Shown here one piece after another: positions 60,164 through 64,000 of a stretch of 64,000 bases of DNA. The stretch is from RI-153 sp963721725 (lineage in GTDB: Bacteria > Chloroflexota > Anaerolineae > Caldilineales > Caldilineaceae), in assembly GCA_963721725.1 (NCBI GenBank), contig CAVRLX010000018.1, forward strand, positions 1 to 64,000, in the 5' to 3' direction. Position 1 is the first letter of the stretch. Every line of letters begins with the position of its first letter. The notes beneath the pieces were generated by a model. The model searched no databases, was not told where the DNA came from, and saw only the letters and a program-made list of their open reading frames with translations. Both the position numbers and the translations under genes were made by a program.

Positions 60164-61351
60164 CTAGCTACCCGCAGTTTGAAGAGAAACGTGATCGTCA
60201 GAGCAAAACCTTGTGTAGTCTGGGTTGTCAACGATCCATTGTAGAGGTAGAGGTTTAGTCGATCACGCAAATCTATCATACTTGGCAGGACAAAATTCAA
60301 CAACTGTGGCCGGATGAACGAGTCACTCGACAAAGAAATATGGCTTGGCTACTGGTTGGCATCTTTCGGGGCGCAGCGTTCACATCAGTGAGATAGCCTC
60401 ACACATGCCGAGCCAGGCCAAGTTAACCAGTGTCACCAGGCGGTTCGAGCGCTTTTTGGATAACGGAAAAGTGCGAGTTCGAGCCTGGTATGAGCCGGTG
60501 ATCAAACCGATTTTGACGAGAGCCGCCACGGATGTGGGGGAAATCAGGCTGATCATTGATGGCAGCAAGATCGGGCTCTAGCCACCAACTATTGATGGTG
60601 GCTCTGGCCTATCGACGCCGAGCCATTCCTGTCGCTTGGACATGGGTGCGACACCGAAAAGGACACAGCACCACGGGAAAACAACAGGCACTGCTTAGCT
60701 ATGTTCGTTCTTTGCTTCCGCCTGCTGTCCCGGTTCTCCTCGTGGGCGACAGCGAATTTGGCATCATTGACGTTATGCGCCTGATCGAAGGGTGGGGATG
60801 GCACTATGTTCTACGACAGAAAGGCAGCCATCTTATCTCTGAAGCAGACAAAGACGTTTGGAAGCCCTTTCGGGACTTGGTGCAAAAACCAGGCCAGCGT
60901 TGTTGGTGTCCTGATGTCCACTTGACCGGAAAATTCGCCTACATGACCCATGTCCTGGCCCGCTGGAGCATAACCGAGGATGCTCCCTGGCTGTTGGCAA
61001 CCAATCTTCCCACCTATCCGCTCGCCATTCGGGCTTATCGTCGCCGCATGTGGATTGAAGAACTGTTCGGCGACCTCAAGTACAATGGTTTTGACCTGGA
61101 ATCTACTCACCTGAACCACTTCTTGCGCTTATCGAGGCTGACCTTGGCTGTTGTCTTGCTCTACGTCTGGTCCTTGGCAACTGGCTCCACCGTCATCAAG
61201 CGGGGGCAGCGCCACTTAGTTGACCGCCGTAGTCGTCGGGATCTCAGCGTTTTCCGTATCGGCTTGCGCTGGATTCAGCGCTGTATCACCAACGATCTGA
61301 CTCTCAGCATTCAACTTGCCCCTATCTGGCACAAAACTGTCGGGTAGCTAG
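60164..61351 (+). mobile_element. IS4-family insertion sequence, 1,188 bp
   Basis: The ends are inverted repeats: CTAGCTACCCG-CAGTTT on the left and, read inward from the right, CTAGCTACCCGACAGTTTT. AAATTGAA stands on both sides (60156-60163 and 61352-61359), an 8-bp target duplication. Removing the element and one copy joins NKTEIE to YRLAWTRTYL in frame. The transposase shows the IS4 signature. The exact duplication is consistent with a fairly recent insertion. Confidence 0.93.
60340..61347 (+). pseudogene. IS4-family transposase, frameshifted
   Basis: A DDE transposase: first Asp in LIIDGSKIG (about 60560), second in LLVGDSEFG, Glu in the IS4 signature Y-2-R-3-E-6-K (YRRRMWIEELFGDLK). The N-terminal part can be read upstream of 60340 (TQIYHTWQDKIQQLWPDERV) but I find no clear start. 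Indels near 60372 (FRGAA where GRSVH should follow) and 60583 (GGGCTCTAGC) break the frame. The open pieces are 60345-60581 and 60556-61347. It is inactive as written, unless these are sequence errors. Confidence 0.85.
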
Positions 61352-61434
61352 AAATTGAATATCGACTGGCCTGGACTCGAACCTATCTCAAAGAATATGG
61401 GGTCATAAAAAGACAGAGTCGTGGCGTTTGGGCT

Positions 61435-62526
61435 TTGACTGAAATGGGGCAACAAATTGAGCGAGTTGATGAGTCAAAAGTTAAGAAACATTATAAATCT
61501 AAATCAAATGGAGATAACCAAGTTGCTGAAACTACAAGTATTGACTTCGAATATGAAAATGAAGACGCCGAAACTTTGCTATTTACTACAGAAAGGCAAA
61601 TAGACCCCGAATCCGATCCCGACCCCAAACCCAAACCCGACGAAGCCCCGCCTCCCACCCCGTACAGCCGGGACGATTTTCTGGCGCAGACCTACCTTGT
61701 GCCAGAGATCGCCGACGAACTCTACGACATGCTACTCGACAAAAAACAGCTTATCCTCCACGGTCCGCCGGGGACAGGCAAAAGCTTTGTGGCCCAACAT
61801 CTGGCGCGCTGGCTCACAGGATTGGCCGAGCCACCCGTTGAGCGCATGGAAATGATCCAGTTTCACCCGGCCTATGGCTACGAAGATTTCATCGAAGGCA
61901 TTCGCCCACAGAGCATCGAAACCGGCGATGGTCGCTACGCCATCACCTATCCCACCCAGCCAGGGGTCTTCGTGCGCTTCTGTCGCAAGGCCGCGCTGGC
62001 CCCCGCCCTACCCCATGTTTTCATCATCGACGAGATCAACCGCGGCAACATTGCCCGCATCTTTGGCGAGTTGATGTTACTGCTTGAATACCGCCATCGC
62101 GACGTTCCCCTGCCCTACTCTGGCAGCCGCTTCACCATTCCGCCCAATCTCTATCTCATCGGTACTATGAACACGGCGGATCGCTCGATTGCCCTGGTGG
62201 ATTTTGCCCTGCGTCGCCGCTTCCACTTTGCCCACTTCAAAGCCGATCCCGATCTCTATGCCCGCTGGCTGGCCGGTCAAGAAGTGGGGCTGCCCTACCT
62301 GGCCGACCTCTACCGGCGGCTCTCCACCGACGCCATTGACGATCCCCACTTTGCGATTGGTCCCAGCTATTTCATGATCCCCGGCCTGACCGAGGGGAAA
62401 CTCGAACGCATCTGGCGCTACAGCATTGAACCCTATCTGGCCGAGTTCTACATTGACCAGCCCGAAAAGGCCCAACGCTGGCGCTGGCATGGCGATCTGG
62501 TGCGCGGCTTGCGAGGGCACGCATGA
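61435..62526 (+). CDS. mcrB: McrB-type AAA+ GTPase subunit, 3' part after the IS
   Basis: The reading frame is the continuation of the mcrB fragment before the IS and is open from 61352; an internal start (TTG 61435 or ATG 61444) could still give the motor part. Residues 1-57 are AT-rich and charged (linker), then GC-rich sequence begins. GTP-driven translocating ring: Walker A GPPGTGKS (110-117), Walker B FIIDEINRGN (196-205), MNTADRS (245-251) with ALRRRF, all typical of McrB. It works with McrC to cut modified foreign DNA. Without the winged-helix part, target recognition is probably lost. It overlaps mcrC by ATGA. Confidence 0.88.
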   Translation: MTEMGQQIERVDESKVKKHYKSKSNGDNQVAETTSIDFEYENEDAETLLFTTERQIDPESDPDPKPKPDEAPPPTPYSRDDFLAQTYLVPEIADELYDMLLDKKQLILHGPPGTGKSFVAQHLARWLTGLAEPPVERMEMIQFHPAYGYEDFIEGIRPQSIETGDGRYAITYPTQPGVFVRFCRKAALAPALPHVFIIDEINRGNIARIFGELMLLLEYRHRDVPLPYSGSRFTIPPNLYLIGTMNTADRSIALVDFALRRRFHFAHFKADPDLYARWLAGQEVGLPYLADLYRRLSTDAIDDPHFAIGPSYFMIPGLTEGKLERIWRYSIEPYLAEFYIDQPEKAQRWRWHGDLVRGLRGHA

Positions 62527-63755
62527 GCATGCAGATCACCCTGCGCCTGCGCGAATATCAGACTGTCATCACCGAGGCCATAAGCGCAGAGCAGGCCGAA
62601 CTGTTGAAAAAGCAGTTCAGCCGCCACCTGAGCGTGCAACCTGCCTGGGGCGGCGGCTATGAAATCCGCGCCCAACAATACGTGGGCGTCATCGCCCTGG
62701 ACGGTCTGCGTATTCACATCCAGCCCAAAGTGCCGCTGGACAACCTCTTCTACATGCTCACCTATGCCTACAATCTGCCCGATTTTCGCAAAGAGCGCGC
62801 CGATGTGGCCGTGGCCGATGATCTCTTCGAGTTTATGGTAGACATCTTCGTGCGCCAGGTGGACGCGCTGGTGCGCCAGGGCATCCACCATGCCTATGTA
62901 GATCGGGAAGAGAACGAACGCTATCTGCGCGGGCGGCTGCTCATGGCGCAACAGATCCAACACAATCTGATCTTGCAAGATCGGCTCTATCAACAGCGCA
63001 ACGAATATACTGACAACGTGATGGAAAACCAGATTTTGCAGCACACCTTGGCCCTGTTGAGCCGCCAACATTACCGTCAGCCCTCTCTGCGCCAACGCAT
63101 TCGCCGCACCTCTGCCGCCTTTGTCGGCATCGAACCTCGCTTCATCCGCCCTTTCGATTGCACCCGCGTCCACTACAACCGGCTCAACGAGCGCTACCGC
63201 AGCCGCATCAACTTGGCCCATCTGCTACTGCAACACCTCTCGCTGGAAGGAGCAGCGGGCAATCAGCGCTTTTTCGCCTTTCTCTTTGACATGAACCAAC
63301 TCTTTGAACTCTTCGTCGCCCACTATTTGAAGGAGCATTTTGACGCCCACCCCTCCCTGACTCTGGAAATACAGCCCAACATCTGGCTGGACACCGACCG
63401 CAAAGAGACCGGACGCCCGGATCTGATCCTGCGCCAGCAAGGCCAGCCTCTGCTCATACTCGACACCAAGTATAAAACTTTCGCGGATTCTCCAACCCCA
63501 GACGACCGTAACCAAATGGTCACCTATTGCCATACCATGCACCTTGCGCGTAGCCTCCTCATCTATGCCGATGCTGCGCCCGTCCACTATGCACGCGAAT
63601 TTCGCGGCATCTTTCTCACAGCCACCTCCCTGCCCCTCGACGGCTCGTTGGAAAATTTGCGCCAACGCTGCCAGATCTTCGCCCAGGGTCTCGCAGATCA
63701 CAGCCAGGCAAGGGCCTGGTCAGACCCTCTTCAAATTGACCGTGATGCACAGTGA
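62523..63755 (+). CDS. mcrC: McrC-type endonuclease subunit
   Basis: 410 residues, start overlapping the mcrB stop. McrBC 5-methylcytosine restriction component: N-terminal half with GVIALDGLRIHIQPKVPLDN and FYMLTYAYNLPDF, the FDMNQLFELFVAHYL stretch, and a PD-(D/E)xK nuclease core with Asp300 (GRPDLIL), Asp314 and Lys316 (ILDTKYK). Complete and without frameshift. The tail is QARAWSDPLQIDRDAQ. Confidence 0.92.
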   Translation: MSMQITLRLREYQTVITEAISAEQAELLKKQFSRHLSVQPAWGGGYEIRAQQYVGVIALDGLRIHIQPKVPLDNLFYMLTYAYNLPDFRKERADVAVADDLFEFMVDIFVRQVDALVRQGIHHAYVDREENERYLRGRLLMAQQIQHNLILQDRLYQQRNEYTDNVMENQILQHTLALLSRQHYRQPSLRQRIRRTSAAFVGIEPRFIRPFDCTRVHYNRLNERYRSRINLAHLLLQHLSLEGAAGNQRFFAFLFDMNQLFELFVAHYLKEHFDAHPSLTLEIQPNIWLDTDRKETGRPDLILRQQGQPLLILDTKYKTFADSPTPDDRNQMVTYCHTMHLARSLLIYADAAPVHYAREFRGIFLTATSLPLDGSLENLRQRCQIFAQGLADHSQARAWSDPLQIDRDAQ

Positions 63756-63918
63756 CACGGGATGGCAGAACGTAGCGTGCAATTTGTGCGCGAGCCAGAG
63801 TGGCGTGTTTGGGATCGCCTTCAATGGTGTCTACCTGGGCCTCTGGGCTGCCGTGGGCCAGACAACAGGCCAGGGTAAACTCCTTTTGTGGTGGTGAAAT
63901 AATTGTACTGTTTGGCAC
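63735..63918 (-). pseudogene. Class I SAM-dependent methyltransferase remnant
   Basis: The minus strand reads FTLACCLAHGSPEAQVDTIE, then GDPKHATLARAQIARYVLPS and RVTVHHGQFEEGL, the look of an O-methyltransferase around its SAM-binding acidic residue. It lacks both the N-terminal region and the rest of the fold, and runs into the end of mcrC. The bases from 63919 to 64000 show no gene. Confidence 0.4.
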
Positions 63919-64000
63919 TTAGGGTACAATAATCGACTAGATTTGCATACCGAGCCTCACGATCTTCTCGCCGGGCTAGGAACGTGTGAATCCTAATCTA

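Noticed and set aside
63902..63930. Short dyad ATTGTAC / GTACAAT near the right end
   Set aside because: Only 7 bp with a 15-base gap in AT-rich sequence; too weak to call a site.

Overview
The window looks like a chromosomal piece of a Chloroflexota bacterium, probably of the Caldilineae/Anaerolineae kind. This is an inference from gene content: giant secreted proteins built from SdrD_B-like and DUF11-like repeats, a C25 (gingipain-type) peptidase, protein tails ending in a short hydrophobic-LP-hydrophobic motif, PTPS-related membrane proteins, a leaderless-looking promoter and GC-rich DNA. There are no rRNA or tRNA genes and no CRISPR array. Many single-base frameshifts occur, also in non-repetitive genes (an ABC permease, a membrane protein, a transposase). 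Several can be placed by comparing near-identical repeat copies, so the sequence is best read as a draft with indel errors, and 'broken' genes should be judged with that in mind.

Region 1 (1-35123, + strand) is a surface-protein locus. The 3' part of a first giant protein (1-11039) has about 23 SdrD_B-like units, then about 8 DUF11-like units, then a conserved C-terminal domain. A terminator and a convergent small lipoprotein gene follow. A second giant gene (11912-31744, about 6,600 codons) has a signal peptide, three copies of an unrecognised Cys-flanked cassette, about 37 DUF11-like units and the same C-terminal domain. Directly behind it come a Pro/Thr-rich protein with an LPPTGG cell-wall sorting signal and a C25 peptidase split over two overlapping frames. 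The giant proteins, the peptidase-region proteins and their shared tail motif suggest a secretion and anchoring system.

Region 2 (35231-52756) is mainly metabolic and transport genes: a D-2-hydroxyacid dehydrogenase, a PIG-L deacetylase, a VOC protein, an NAD-dependent epimerase, an FbpABC-type ABC importer (permease frameshifted), an MgtC/SapB protein, a carboxymuconolactone-decarboxylase-family protein, a DedA protein, a polysaccharide deacetylase, an aldehyde dehydrogenase, and an epimerase-mltG-cobS run. The intergenic spaces carry a family of palindromic elements. Two copies are flanked by 8-bp direct repeats, so they look like small non-autonomous transposons (MITEs).

Region 3 (52916-59904, + strand) has rmd and gmd (GDP-D-rhamnose synthesis), an uncharacterised small protein, two PTPS-related membrane proteins and a Nudix hydrolase.

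Region 4 (59945-64000) is a McrBC-type (type IV) restriction locus. Its mcrB gene, which has an N-terminal Mrr_N-like winged-helix domain, is interrupted by a 1,188-bp IS4-family element with an 8-bp target duplication. Removing the element and one repeat copy restores the reading frame across the junction. A methyltransferase remnant lies at the right end.
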